Assembly (NCBI GenBank): GCA_963662155.1
Contig: OY759264.1
Coordinates: forward strand, 13,912,634-13,976,633
DNA length: 64,000 nucleotides
Origin: Lamellibrachia columna
Taxonomy: Eukaryota > Annelida > Polychaeta > Sabellida > Siboglinidae
Direction of reading: 5' to 3'
The position numbers and the translations under genes are program-made. The notes under the pieces were generated by a model. That model did not search any database and was not told the DNA's origin. It worked only from the letters and a program-made list of their open reading frames with translations. This document shows positions 22,934 through 37,162 of the stretch, in pieces. Each line of letters begins with the position of its first letter. The stretch's first letter is position 1.

Positions 22934-25900
22934 TGTCGCTCTGGGGATGAAGACCTCTAACATTTATACCCAGAGTTGCCTTAGGGTTGAAGACCTCTAA
23001 CTTTTATATCCAGTGTTGCCTTAGGGTTGAAGACTTCTAACTTTTATATCCAGTGTTGCCTTAGGGTTGAAGACCTGTAACTTGTATACCCAGTGTTGCC
23101 TTAGGGTAGAAGATTTCTAACTTTTATACCCAGTGTTGTCTTAGGGTTGAAGACCTCTAACTTTTATACCCAGTGTTGCCTTAGGGTTGAACCATTTAAC
23201 TTTTATACCCGGTGTTGCCTTAGGGTTGAAGACCTCTAACTTTTATACCCAATGTTGTCTTAGGGTTGAAGACCTCTAACTGTTATACCTTGTGTTGCCT
23301 TAGGGTTGAACCATTTAACTTTTATACCCAGTGTTGCCTTAGGGTAGAAGACTTCTAACTGTTATACCTTGTGTTGCCTTAGGGTTGAACCATTTAACTT
23401 TTATACCCAGTGTTGTCTTAGGGTTGAAGACTTCTAACTGTTATACCCTGTGTTGCCTTAGGGTTGAACAATTTAACTTTTATACCCAGTGTTGCCTTAT
23501 GGTAGAAGATTTCTTACTGTTATACCTTGTGTTGCCTTAGGGTTGAACCATTTAACTTTTATACCCAGTGTTGTCTTAGGGTTGAAGACCTCTAACTTTT
23601 ATACCCAGTGTTGCCTTAGGGTTGAAGACTTCTAACTGTTATTCCTTGTGTTGCCTTAGGGTTGAACCATTTAACTTTTATACCCAGTGTTGCCTTAGGG
23701 TTGAAGACCTCTAACTTTTATACCCAGTGTTGTCTTAGGGTTGAAGACTTCTAACTGTTATTCCTTGTGTTGCCTTAGGGTTGAACAATTTAACTTTTAT
23801 ACCCAGTGTTGCCTTAGGGTAGAAGACTTCTAACTGTTATACCTTGTGTTGCCTTAGGGTTGAACCATTTAACTTTTATACCCAGTGTTACCTTAGGGTT
23901 GAAGACCTCTAACGTTTATACCCAGTGTTTTCTTAGGGTTGAAGACTTCTAACTGTTATACCCTGTGTTGCCTTAGGGTTGAACAATTTAACTTTTATAC
24001 CCAGTGTTGCCTTAGGGTAGAAGACTTCTAACTGTTATACCTTGTGTTGCCTTAGGGTTGAACCATTTAACTTTTATACCCAGTGTTGCCTTAGGGTTGA
24101 AGACCTCTAACTTTTATACCCAGTGTTGTCTTAGGGTTGAAGACTTCTAACTGTTATTCCTTGTGTTGCCTTAGGGTTGAACAATTTAACTTTTATACCC
24201 AGTGTTGCCATAGGGTAGAAGACTTCTAACTGTTATACCTTGTGTTGCCTTAGGGTTGAACCATTTAACTTTTATACCCAGTGTTGCCTTAGGGTTGAAG
24301 ACCTCTAACTTTTATACCCAGTGTTGTCTTAGGGTTGAAGACTTCTAACTGTTATACCCTGTGTTGCCTTAGGGTTGAACAATTTAACTTTTATACACAG
24401 TGTTGCCTTAGGGTTGAAGACCTCTAACTTTTATACCCAGTGTTGCCTTAGGGTTGAAGACTTCTAACTGTTATATCCAGTGTTGCCTTAGGGTTGAACA
24501 ATTTAACTTTTATACCCAGTGTTGCCTTAGGGTTGAAGACTTCTAACTTTTATACCCAGTGTTGTCTTAGGGTTGAAGACCTCTAACTTTTATACCCAGT
24601 GTTGCCTTAGGGTTGAAGACTTCTAACTGTTATTCCTTGTGTTGCCTTAGGGTTGAACCATTTATCTTTTATACCCAGTGTTGCCTTAGGGTTGAAGACT
24701 TCTAACTTTTATACCCAGTGTTGCCTTAGGGTTGAAGACCTCTAACTGTTATTCCTTGTGTTGCCTTAGGGTTGAACAATTTAACTTTTATACCCAGTAT
24801 TGCCTTAGGGTAGAAGACTTCTAACTGTTATACCATGTGTTGCCTTAGGGTTGAACCATTTAAATTTTATACCCAGTGTTGCCTTAGAGTTGAAGACCTC
24901 TAACTTTTATACCCAGTGTTGTCTTAGGGTTGAAGACTTCTAACTGTTATACCCTGTGTTGCCTTAGGGTTGAACAATTTAAGTTTTATACCCAGTGTTG
25001 CCTTAGGGTAGAAGACTTCTTACTGTTATACCTTGTGTTGCCTTAGGGTTGAACCATTTAACTTTTATACCCAGTGTTGTCTTAGGGTTGAAGACCTCTA
25101 ACTTTAATACCCAGTGTTGTCTTAGGGTTGAAGACTTCTAACTGGTATACCTTGAGTTGCCTTAGGGTTGAACCATTTAACTTTTATACCCAGTGTTGTC
25201 TTAGGGTTGAAGACCTCTAACTTTTATACCCAGTGTTGCCTTAGGGTTGAAGACTTCTAACTGTTATACCCAGTATTGCCTTAGGGTTGAAGAATCTAAC
25301 TTTTATACCCAGTGTTGCCTTAGGGTTGAAGACCTCTAACTTTTATACCCAGTGTTGTGTTAGGGTTGAAGACTTCTAACTGTTATTCCCTGTGTTGCCT
25401 TAAGTTTGAACAATTTAACTTTTATACCCAGTGTTGCCTTAGGGTTGAAAACCTCTAACATTTATACCCAGTGTTGTCTTAGGGTAGAAGACTTCTAACT
25501 TTTATACCCAGTGTTGCCTTAGGGTTGAAGACTTCTAACTGTTATACCCAGTATTGCCTTAGGGTTGAAGAATCTAACTTTTATACCCAGTGTTGTCTTA
25601 GGGTTGAAGACTTCTAACTGTTATACCCTGTGTTGCCTTAGGGTTGAACAATTTAACTTTTATACCCAGTGTTGCCTTAGGGTTGAAGACCTCCAACTTT
25701 TATACCCAGTGTTGTCTTAGGGTTGGAGACTTCTAACTGTTATACCCAGTTTTGCCTTAGGGTTGAATAATCTAACTTTTATACCCAGTGTTGCCTTAGG
25801 GTTGAATACTTCTAACTGTTATACCCAGTATTGCCTTAGGGTTGAAGAATCTAACTTTTATACCCAGTGTTGTCTTAGGGATGAAGACTTCTAACTGTTA

Positions 25901-28900
25901 TACCCTGTGTTGCCTTAGGTTTGAACAATTTAACTTTTATACCCAGTGTTGCCTTAGGGTTGAAGACCTCTAACTTTTATACCCAGTGTTGTCTTAGGGT
26001 TGAAGACTTCTAACTGTTATACCCTGTGTTGCCTTAGGGTTGAATAATCTAACTTTTATATCCAGTGTTGCCTTAGGGTTGAAGACCTCTAACTTTTATA
26101 CCCAGTGTTGTCTTAGGTTTGAAGACTTCTAACTGTTAAACCCAGTGTTGCCTTAGGGTTGAAGAATCTAACTTTTATACCCAGTGTTGTCTTAGGGTTG
26201 AAGACCTCTAACTTTTATACCCAGTGTTGTATTAGGGTTGAAGACTTCTAACTGTTATACCCTGTGTTGCCTTGGGGTTGAACAATTTAACTTTTATACC
26301 CAGTGTTGCCTTAGGTTGAAAACCTCTAACTGTTATACCCAGTGTTGTCTTAGGGTTGAAGACTTCTAACTGTTATTCCTTGTGTTGCCTTAGGGTTGAA
26401 CCATTTAACTTTTATACCCAGTGTTGCCTTAGGGTTGAAGACTTCTAACTTTTATACCCAGTGTTGCCTTAGGGTTGAAGACCTCTAACTGTTATTCCTT
26501 GTGTTGCCTTAGGGTTGAACAATTTAACTTTTATACCCAGTATTGCCTTAGGGTAGAAGACTTCTAACTGTTATACCATGTGTTGCCTTAGGGTTGAACC
26601 ATTTAAATTTTATACCCAGTGTTGCCTTAGAGTTGAAGACCTCTAACTTTTATACCCAGTGTTGTCTTAGGGTTGAAGACTTCTAACTGTTATACCCTGT
26701 GTTGCCTTAGGGTTGAACAATTTAAGTTTTATACCCAGTGTTGCCTTAGGGTAGAAGACTTCTTACTGTTATACCTTGTGTTGCCTTAGGGTTGAACCAT
26801 TTAACTTTTATACCCAGTGTTGTCTTAGGGTTGAAGACCTCTAATTTTAATACCCAGTGTTGTCTTAGGGTTGAAGACTTCTAACTGGTATACCTTGAGT
26901 TGCCTTAGGGTTGAACCATTTAACTTTTATACCCAGTGTTGTCTTAGGGTTGAAGACCTCTAACTTTTATACCCAGTGTTGCCTTAGGGTTGAAGACTTC
27001 TAACTGTTATACCCAGTATTGCCTTAGGGTTGAAGAATCTAACTTTTATACCCAGTGTTGCCTTAGGGTTGAAGACCTCTAACTTTTATACCCAGTGTTG
27101 TGTTAGGGTTGAAGACTTCTAACTGTTATTCCCTGTGTTGCCTTAAGTTTGAACAATTTAACTTTTATACCCAGTGTTGCCTTAGGGTTGAAAACCTCTA
27201 ACATTTATACCCAGTGTTGTCTTAGGGTAGAAGACTTCTAACTTTTATACCCAGTGTTGCCTTAGGGTTGAAGACTTCTAACTGTTATACCCAGTATTGC
27301 CTTAGGGTTGAAGAATCTAACTTTTATACCCAGTGTTGTCTTAGGGTTGGAGACTTCTAACTGTTATACCCAGTTTTGCCTTAGGGTTGAAGAATCTAAC
27401 TTTTATACCCAGTGTTGCCTTAGGGTTGAAGACTTCTAACTGTTATACCCAGTATTGCCTTAGGGTTGAAGAATCTAACTTTTATACCCAGTGTTGCCTT
27501 AGGGTTGAAGACTTCTAACTGTTATACCCAGTATTGCCTTAGGGTTGAATAATCTAACTTTTATACCCAGTGTTGCCTTAGGGTTGAAGACTTCTAACTG
27601 TTATACCCAGTATTGCCTTAGGGTTGAAGAATCTAACTTTTATACCCAGTGTTGCCTTAGGGTTGAAGACTTCTAACTGTTATACCCAGTATTGCCTTAG
27701 GGTTGAATAATCTAACTTTTATACCCAGTGTTGCCTTAGGGTTGAAGACTTCTAACTGTTATACCCATTATTGCCTTAGGGTTGAAGAATCTAACTTTTA
27801 TACCCAGTGTTGTCTTAGGGATGAAGACTTCTAACTGTTATACCCTGTGTTGCCTTAGGTTTGAACAATTTAACTTTTATACCCAGTGTTGCCTTAGGGT
27901 TGAAGACCTCTAACTTTTATACCCAGTGTTGTCTTAGGGTTGAAGACTTCTAACTGTTATACCCTGTGTTGCCTTAGGGTTGAACAATTTAACTTTTATG
28001 CCCAGTGTTGCCTTCTTGTTGAAGACCTCTAACTTTTATACCCAGTGTTGTCTTAGGGTTGAAGACTTCTAACTGTTATACCCAGTTTTGCCTTAGGGTT
28101 GAATAATCTAACTTTTATATCCAGTGTTGCCTTAGGGTTGAAGACCTCTAACTTTTATACCCAGTGTTGTCTTAGGTTTGAAGACTTCTAACTGTTAAAC
28201 CCAGTGTTGCCTTAGGGTTGAAGAATCTAACTTTTATACCCAGTGTTGTCTTAGGGTTGAAGACCTCTAACTTTTATACCCAGTGTTGTATTAGGGTTGA
28301 AGACTTCTAACTGTTATACCCTGTGTTGCCTTAGGGTTGAACAATTTAACTTTTATACCCAGTGTTGCCTTAGGTTGAAAACCTCTAACTGTTATACCCA
28401 GTGTTGTCTTAGGGTTGAAGACCTCTAACTTTTATACCCAGTGTTGTCTTAGGGTTGAAGACTTCTAACTGTTATACCCTGTGTTGCCTTAGGGTTGAAC
28501 AATTTAACTTTTATACCCAGTGTTGCCTTAGGGTTGAAGACCTCTAACTTTTATACCCAGTGTTGTCTTAGGGTTGAAGACTTCTAACTGTTATACCCAG
28601 TTTTGCCTTAGGGTTGAATAATCTAACTTTTATACCCAGTTTTGCCTTAGGGTTGAAGACCTCTAACTTTTATACCCAGTGTTGTCTTAGGGTTGAAGAC
28701 TTCTAACTGTTATACCCAGTTTTGCCTTAGGGTTGAATAATCTAACTTTTATACCCAGTGTTGCCTTAGGGTTGAAGACCTCTAACTTTTATACCCAGTG
28801 TTGCCTTAGGGTTGAAGACTTCTAACTGTTATACCCTGTGTTGCCTTAGGGTTGAACAATTTAACTTGTATACCCAGTGTTGCCTTAGGGTTGAAGACCT

Positions 28901-29028
28901 CTAACTTTTATACCCAGTGTTGTCTTAGGGTTGAAGACTTCTAACTGTTATACCCAGTATTGCCTTAGGGTTGAAGAATCTAACTTTTATACCCAGTGTT
29001 GCTTTAGGGTTGAAGACCTCTAACTTTT
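22934..29028 (+). repeat. 6.1-kb satellite array of ~39-40-bp units
   Basis: About 150 tandem units follow the pattern GTTGCCTTAGGGTTGAAG + ACCTCTAACTTTTATACCCA + GT. Three main unit types differ in the middle: GAAGACCTCTAACTTTTA, GAAGACTTCTAACTGTTA and GAACxATTTAACTTTTA. They often follow each other in a fixed order, giving a higher-order period of about 119 bp. Nearly every unit contains TTAGGG. No open frame runs through the array. The units are more uniform inside than at the first few repeats, as expected from unequal exchange. Confidence 0.97.
24610..25605 (+). repeat. Segmental duplication inside the satellite (copy 1 of 2)
   Basis: About 1 kb here recurs at about 26353-27348 with a constant offset of 1743 bp. 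Rare variants shared by both copies include TACCATGTG (24831/26574), GGTATACCTTGAG (25144/26887) and CCTTAAGTTTG (near 25400/27143). A second repeated block is near 25880 and 27820 (TTAGGGATGAAG). Confidence 0.85.
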
Positions 29029-29640
29029 CATTGCACGGGCACAAAACGTCTTGTCACTTCTCACGTAGTGCCCATGACAATAGCGAACGATTAAACATAC
29101 TACGCTTCTATTTTATGTTGTATGTCAATTCTTTATTTTTATTACCTATATAAACCTACTTACATTATTTTACAATACATATTCGTTTAGAACACTTTTA
29201 TAATACTTTAGTCTGGTGTGGCTAGTCTAACCATCGTCGATAGGGTTCCCAACAATCCACCTCAGCATGTGTCTCACTGTTTATTGTTATCAAAGATGTA
29301 TCTATTGGTTGTCAACACCCGCCCCCGTGGGCTCACCCTGATAATTATCATGACTCTGAAGAAAGCCTCAGCCTAGGTACTGACGTCACGATCTCGAAAT
29401 TATCCAAGGGTACCATAGCATTCTTTGGCGTGATAATGATAGGTTCTTACACTGGGTATTATACACAATATGCTTGTTCATAAACACGGCACTCAACGTC
29501 GTACAGAGACAGCTCAGTTTCACTGATAACTATCAGAGAAACTATACTGACTAGGAGGCGTGTAATCAGCGTAACGTAATACAAAGCTAACGCCTCCCTA
29601 GTTATGTATTCTACTAATTGTCACTGCTCACGACAAAGCA
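29029..29640. other. No feature recognised
   Basis: Unique-looking spacer between the satellite and a decayed LINE. It may include the LINE's 5' region. Confidence 0.4.
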
Positions 29641-31690
29641 GTAAATCCCGGCCCTTGCAGGCCTAGGCATCCATGTCAGTTGTGTGACAAAGCTGTTCAT
29701 TGGAGCCAGAAGGTGTTAGATGCGATAACTGCTTTAGATGGTATCATGCTGATTGCATAAGCGTGAACACACACAGTAACGCATAGCTCAACCATACAGA
29801 AGTGCTCTGGATCTGCTATGCCTGGGGTCTACCTAACTACTCCTCGGGACACTTGTTCACTGATAATTCAATTCAAACTGTCTAACAGTTTTCATAGCTG
29901 AGCATCACTGAATGATGAACGAGAGCAGCTAGGAACACATAAAGCTGCTTCATCGCCACTCCCAAAACACAAACGTAAAACTACACACAAAACCAACAAG
30001 TCAGACCAAGATCAATGAGACTTCTCGTGATAAACTGTCAAAGCACCAAAGCCAAGGATAGTCGCTGGTCACATCCATTGAAACACACCAACCACATACA
30101 ATCATATGTGCTGAATCTTGGACAGATGATGCCATCTTAAACATTGAAATCTTTCCAGCTAATTTCACTGCATTCCGCAAAGGCCGTGACTCAAACAAAG
30201 TTGACGGAGGAGCATTAATTGGTCTTCGCAACGACCTAATTCAAATTCATTCATTAAATAGAGTTTGACACGGTCTGCGAGATTTGGATTAAACTCCAAC
30301 TTGTAGGCTGTAAATGAATCCTTGCAGGGTCACTCTACCGCCACCAGACGAGAATGATACGAGGTACCTCGAGACTATACGAGATAAACATCCAGAAAGG
30401 CACGACTGTCTGCTTGGGAAGAGATTTCAACCTGGGAGATATCCTGTGGCAACCCAACTCTCTTTGATAAGGTTGCATTAAGGCATATCGCGGCAACTCA
30501 TGGACATTGCAGACGAATTATAGCACATCTTGTATAGCAACATTATAAAACATCCTGATCATTATAATATCTTAACCGACAAATAACACGGGTTCCGCAA
30601 ACATCACTCTTGCGAGACCCAACTTATCCAGAATATACATGACCTGGCTCAATCTCTTGATAATAGAAACCAGATAGACGTGGTAATTATGGACTTTTCG
30701 AAAGCCCTCGATACGGTACCGCATAGACTATTCTTCATAAAATCAACAACAATTTCCAATTTCGTCACTAAAAGGAAGTAGTTGTAGAATTCATAGTGGA
30801 TCCACGTCAAGTCGGGGGTGCCCAGGGAACAGTGCTCGGCCCTTACCTTTCATATGTATATTAATGATTTGCCAAATAACATCAACTCCACATCAGAGTG
30901 TTTGCCGACGATTGTGTCATGGATACCCTAATTAGAAGCTCACCAGATTTCCAGCAACTCCAGTAAGATCTCAATACCGTGTCCAATTGGCAGGATACGC
31001 TGCATATGAAATTTAATACTTCGAAATACTTTTTATTACGTCTGTCATATGCTAGTTCAACCAAACAATTCAAAACACTTTAGGCAACTCAAAATTACAA
31101 GAAACAACATCGCACTCATACTGTAGAAATCACACACAACCTCGAGTGAGGGAATCATGTCAATGTTGTTACGGCCTAAGCAAATAGGGCCCTGGGATTT
31201 ATTATACGTAACCTTTATTCATGTCCCCAAGACCTCAAATCAACAACCTACCAAACCCTTGTTCGCCCACACCTTGAATACCCATCGACAGTCTGGGACC
31301 CCTACACGTAGGAACTATCGAGAGAATCCAAAGAAGATCGGCCCGCTTTGTATGCAAATAACCAGCCGTGTAACATCAATGCTGAAGTCTCTCTAATAGA
31401 GGAAGGTGGCCAGACTCTTCATGTTCCATAAAATCCACCACGGCCAGACTGCCATTCCCGCAGAAACGTTCTTACACCCAGTTAAGCTCCACTCCAGAAA
31501 TCGACACAATCTAGCATATCAACAGCCTCATTTAACAAAGACTGTCATAAGTATCTTTTTGCACACAAACTGTACTCGACTGGAATAAACTACCACTAAT
31601 CACTGCTAACATACCAAATATCAACAACTTCAAACAAGAAGCGTTGAAACATATACGCATACAGAAAGACGAACTTCGTTGCTATTAGCG
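29640..31690 (+). pseudogene. Decayed non-LTR retrotransposon (CR1/jockey group) with ORF1 zinc finger
   Basis: Pieces occur in the expected order on the plus strand. Near 29660-29760 is a PHD-like finger (CQLCDKAVHW, then after a frameshift CDNCFRWYHADC). Near 30020-30240 are endonuclease-type motifs (SWTDDAI and GRDSNKVDGGALIGLRNDL). Near 30590-30740 are RT motifs (FRKHHSCETQL, DFSKALDTVPH), then VLGPL and VFADDCVMDT near 30830-30920. C-terminal RT remnants run to about 31680. Many stops and frameshifts show it is not functional. Such ORF1 fingers are known in CR1/L2-like elements of invertebrates. Confidence 0.75.
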
Positions 31691-33072
31691 GTGAACCTAC
31701 GCGCCCAATTTCTTCTCGTTCGTCTCTAAAAGACCGTTGAGAATATTTAATTGAGATTCAGAATCGAGTGCCGACAGCACCCTCTTTCAAGTATGCTTTG
31801 CACTGGAAAAATAGTTTCTGAACAGCGAAAAAGGCCTATTTGCAGACCATGACATTTCTGCTGCGCACCGTATTAATATTTAGTTGTCGGTTGGCAGATT
31901 ATGGACCTGTCACTGACGGACGGATCCCAGCGTACATAAACAAAATCTTCTAGCTTTTTTGTTGGCATTTGACGTGGATTTTCTATTATGTTGATTTTCT
32001 CGAGAAAAACAATTGTAGGATTTGACGAAAAATCTACAACAGATGAATGACACGACATGCAGCAACGTGTGTCATTGTGTTTCGTTAATTTGCAACCAGG
32101 AGTAAAAAAAACGTTAACATCGTCGCTTATAGTCTAGAAAAAACATATAATGATCTGTCCCGTTTAGGCCTACACCTCGCTGTTGTGGAAGAGGCGTGAC
32201 AGCGCGTATCGGCTTCGTGACGCATGAACGCGCCCGCGGTTTCAAAAATCTCATTCCGAACATTTGTAACGTAATGTTAATAACTAGAGCTGTCTTGGTT
32301 CCGGGTCGGGAACCGAATCCGCGGTTTTCATTAGGTACTGCGAGTCTCTGGTCAATAGCCTTCCAGACCTGGAGCCTTCAGACCACTAATTAGTATCATT
32401 GAGAAAATCACATAGTATAAACTCAACCGTATCCAATATCCATTGTCCGCTAGCACGTGTTGACTATAGTGGGATGAGACCTACTTGAATATGTAGTTTT
32501 TTGTTTTTAAATAAAACTTGTTCAGATATGCAGTTGCTTGTGATCGGACTATTTAGCTCTCTATATAAGCATTAAAAAATGGGAGTTTTCCTCTCTATCT
32601 CCTTGAAAGAATATATAACTCCCAGTCTCGTAAACTGGACCGTGGCAGACCCGTACCGTGCATAAATGGCAAAGAAGAACCGAGAACCGTACAGACCCGT
32701 GAAAACTTGTAGCATGACAGTAATGATAGTAACCAAAGCATAACTATCTAGTCACAAACATATAATTTTCGATGAATGGAATTCTCGAAATCGTGTTATC
32801 CGCCAATAATGGCTATGCGTCGTCTGGTTTCCGGCCAATATCGTGGATGGAAAACTCTTATTTGGTAGTCGATCTATTCATGGGTATTGGTGTATGCTAC
32901 GTAATCGTCAAAACCAGACTGGATATCTCGCCGGAGGATTTATTTTCAGAGTTTCTTTCTCTAGAGTTACTGAGTTCACGACTGGTTACACATGTGAGAA
33001 TTGAGAAGTTCAGGTTACACACGCGAGAAGTCCTGGGCTGAGTTTCAGGAGGATAGTTTTAATTTTTAGGGG
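31691..33072. other. Spacer DNA without recognised gene
   Basis: No supported feature. The 89-residue frame at 32772-33041 has no similarity I recognise. Confidence 0.4.
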
Positions 33073-33129
33073 ATGTGCGAAGATGATGGGACTAGATGTG
33101 GAAATGGAACGGCTGAAGTAGCTCGTTTT

Positions 33130-34115
<986 letters not shown>

Positions 34116-34373
34116 CGAATAATTGCGTACAATTTCTCGCAACGACATTATTCTTTTCTGCTATTGTTCCAAGTTACGTAAACCGTTGCTAGACGCTATT
34201 GTTGCTGTCTATATTACGTTGAAATTAAGACTGACACTATGTGGGAAATGTTCACATTCGAACAATCCCTTTGATGTTTTGATGGTGGTGCGCTTGCGTG
34301 ACTCTTCGTCGAGTACAACTTGTTGGTAAGCGTGGCTTAAGTCAAGTTTTGTACACAGTTGACCACGCGTTAA

Positions 34374-35310
34374 TTATCTCAGCCAAATCTGACCTAACGG
34401 CTGAATAGTATTGCCTGTATATGTGGGCAACGGAGGTGCTTTATTTGTGTTCAAGGTTAGTTGTGCAGCCAATTCTTTTATCCTGGTCCACTCCTTCTCC
34501 GAAACCGAGGCTCCTGTTTCGACTTCCATTGCTATATCTATTCCTGCCATGCTCACAGTACATACATACGGTTTTACTGTGTTGGTACTTATGTGATACA
34601 AACCCATAGCGTACGTCTCCTCACACAAATCATTCATTTGTTCATTCAAAAGTGCTTTTGACATAAGTTCACTATATTTACACACTGTAGCAAAATGGTT
34701 TGGCGTCTTACATTTGCGGCATGTCTTGTCGCAGGTTTTACACGTCATCCTATTGTGTGGCTATCCTCCACAAACTGGACACAATCTTGGATTCGCCTTG
34801 TATGGTGGCACCCTCTGGTGGAGCTGTTCATGTTGTACTGCACCAGCCACCTAGCGACCACGATGGAAACTATTTCTGCCGCATCCTCGCCCGTGTGAGT
34901 TATGAGATGACCACGCTCATCGTGAAATACGATGTTGACAGATTTCTCCGTCACAGAAAATGTGCTAACCGCAATCTTGGACTATCGTATAGTAGATTCA
35001 AGAGTACGTCCATAAGTAAGCAATTGTTCCAGTGTTATGTTGGCTTCCTCAGGCCTTTACCACGCATGTTGGGGAGTAAACACTTCTAAATAATCTGCGA
35101 CTTAATCTCACGGTTTTTGTTTTGAAAGTTACACTTCTTTGCCAATTGTTGTGGTCTGGCGTGAAATTGATTAAGGGTTTCCCCAGCTTCTTGCTCGGCT
35201 TCACTGGCTCCAATCGGAAGACTTTCCACACTTGTCATCCTCCGCTCTCAGATTTTTTAATGGACCAGAAAATGGCACTAAAGTATCGGCACATTCAACT
35301 GCAGCATAAC
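34374..35310 (-). pseudogene. Ty3/gypsy-like gag and protease remnant
   Basis: Reading from 35310 down, one frame resembles a retrotransposon gag (NQFHARPQQLAKKCNF type sequence near 35160). After frameshifts comes a Cys-rich zinc-knuckle-like stretch (CRKCKTPNHFATVC, 34660-34720), then a protease-like segment with VETGASVS (34530-34560) where active proteases have DTGAS. Several frames are broken and no RT follows, so this is a truncated relic. Confidence 0.65.
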
Positions 35311-35597
35311 CACTTGCGTTGAATGAATTCAGCGGGTTTAAATACGTTTAGTCCGATAATTAAAAAATGCCAACAACTGTAACATTCGACTAATTTGCAT
35401 TGCCTTAATTTCTATAAAGTTGCATAAAGTTAAGGGACACTAACTAATTGCAATTTAAAATTAAATCATTTTGCTGCGAGTATATAATACGCAGCAAATG
35501 CAAATATACAATCTTAGTAATTAACTGTATCAAGATATATGCAAATTAATAATTTATTGCATATGAGACGTCCATTTAAAATTAAACATGGCTACCT
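35311..35597. other. No feature recognised
   Basis: AT-rich spacer. Nothing supports a gene. Confidence 0.4.
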
Positions 35598-35700
35598 GGT
35601 CACGCTGGTGTAGTTGTTAGTACACCCGCTTTATGAGAGAGTTCTGAGTTCAAAACCTAGACGGGGTATGTTTGTTGTAAAAACCTGACTCTCAACATCG
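35598..35700 (+). mobile_element. Possible tRNA-derived SINE head
   Basis: TGGTGTAGTTGTTAGTACAC resembles a pol III A box and GAGTTCAAAACCTAGACGG resembles a B box, 35-40 bp apart. The acceptor stem does not close, so this is not called a tRNA gene. A SINE body could extend to about 35890. Confidence 0.45.
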
Positions 35701-36982
35701 GGAACTGTGTAACCCTCGTAACTCGGATAATCACGTTAATGTCGGTCCAGTCTCGTGCAATTAAAATTACAATTGAGGACGTCATGCACCCTGGCAGTGA
35801 CCACCGTCAATGCCAGCATATAGAGGTCAGCTTGGCGATAGTTCTGAAAAAGGCTGAGTAGTTGAATGAAACCTCGAAACACCGTACAATTATAGTAACC
35901 ACAACATATAGACAAGTCGGTTATTAGAACGTTGTTGATGTTAGTCTGCTGTCATTGCATGATTTGCGTGCCGACTCATTGATTCGAATTGTTATCGAAT
36001 CATTGCCATTTTAATAATCATATTTTTTCTGCATATTTCTTTTACCTAGCCCGAGGGCGAGGTCAGAACTGCAATGCAAGCAGGCATTTCTCTTTATTTT
36101 GTATATAATCTAATGAAGTGTACCCTGACTGAATTTTAATATTGTGTTTGATTTTGTGTTGAATAACATTGGTGACAATAATAACATGAGGATTTATTTA
36201 ATTCATTATGTCAATATATATATTCTTAAATGTTACCGTAATTGTGATTGTAATATGATTGTAATCATTATATTAGTAATTGTGATTGCAATAATTACTT
36301 TAATCATGATTATATTAATATTCATACTTGTAATCACCCGTCTCTGTAGCACACCACAGCACCTTGTTGTTGGGTGCAATGTAATCATTTAAATAACAAT
36401 AATTAACTACTGACAGTATGTAATGTTCACAGTTTTACAACTATTATGGTAATTGTAGAATTAGTGCTATCAACTAACCCTGACAAATTATATTTCAGAA
36501 CATATCAACTCGCTGCATATTGGCATTTCACACTGTGGGCAAGATAGAGGCTCAGGAAAGGCAAGACAAGTAATCCCGTCCTGCGATGTGGGAAGGATCT
36601 ATGATGTCTATACTGATGCAAATTGAATTGATGGAGAGTTTAGCTATGGATATTGAGCTGACACAGGTGAGTGTACTGATAGTCTGATATAGACAAATCA
36701 TGAGGCACCAACAGTATGCAGCATGTCGAAAAACAACCTGGAAAATAAATAAAAATCCTCACTAAAAGATTAATAACTGAATGATCTGAATGCCTTCTTA
36801 TCTCATTTCTGTCAACAAAAATGTTACCTGCAGCATCTTGCATGTCACTACACACAATTTCATTTATATTGAGACCAACATAAAATATATCAAAAGTTTA
36901 TTCACATAGAAAAACAATTACCAAAGAAGGCTAACTAGAATGACTGAAACCAAGATTAAACATTGATTAAAAACAGTGACTT
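35701..36982. other. Spacer DNA without recognised gene
   Basis: Mostly AT-rich, with a TAATTGTGATTGTAATATGA-type low-complexity stretch near 36230-36320. No gene is supported. Confidence 0.4.
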
Positions 36983-37160
36983 CTACCACTGCTGAATGAA
37001 GTAGGTGGAAGGTCCTGATGTGAGACGGTTATGAGAGACCGGTAACAGTGAAGTTACAATGGAGAGCCAGCATTTTTTTTTCACTGAAGCTATAATAGCG
37101 AGCGCGACTGCGGACGAACGTCTGTTATAACGGCGGACGCTGCTGACACTACATGCGCTG
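36983..37160 (+). other. Retroelement leader-like repeat (copy 1)
   Basis: CTGCTGAATGAAGTAGGTGG and the following 55 bases recur nearly unchanged at 40627-40696. In both places the block lies just upstream of retrovirus-like coding remnants (gag here, protease there), so it is probably the untranslated leader of related Ty3/gypsy elements. Confidence 0.55.
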
Positions 37161-37162
37161 CA

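Noticed and set aside
22934..29028. CRISPR-like array
   Set aside because: Units are directly tandem with no spacers, the genome is animal, and no cas genes exist.
22934..29028. Interstitial telomere block
   Set aside because: TTAGGG occurs once per ~40-bp unit, not as consecutive hexamers, so it is a satellite and not a telomere remnant.
35598..35670. tRNA gene
   Set aside because: Box-like sequences are present, but the acceptor stem does not pair and the B box is degenerate; a SINE is more likely.
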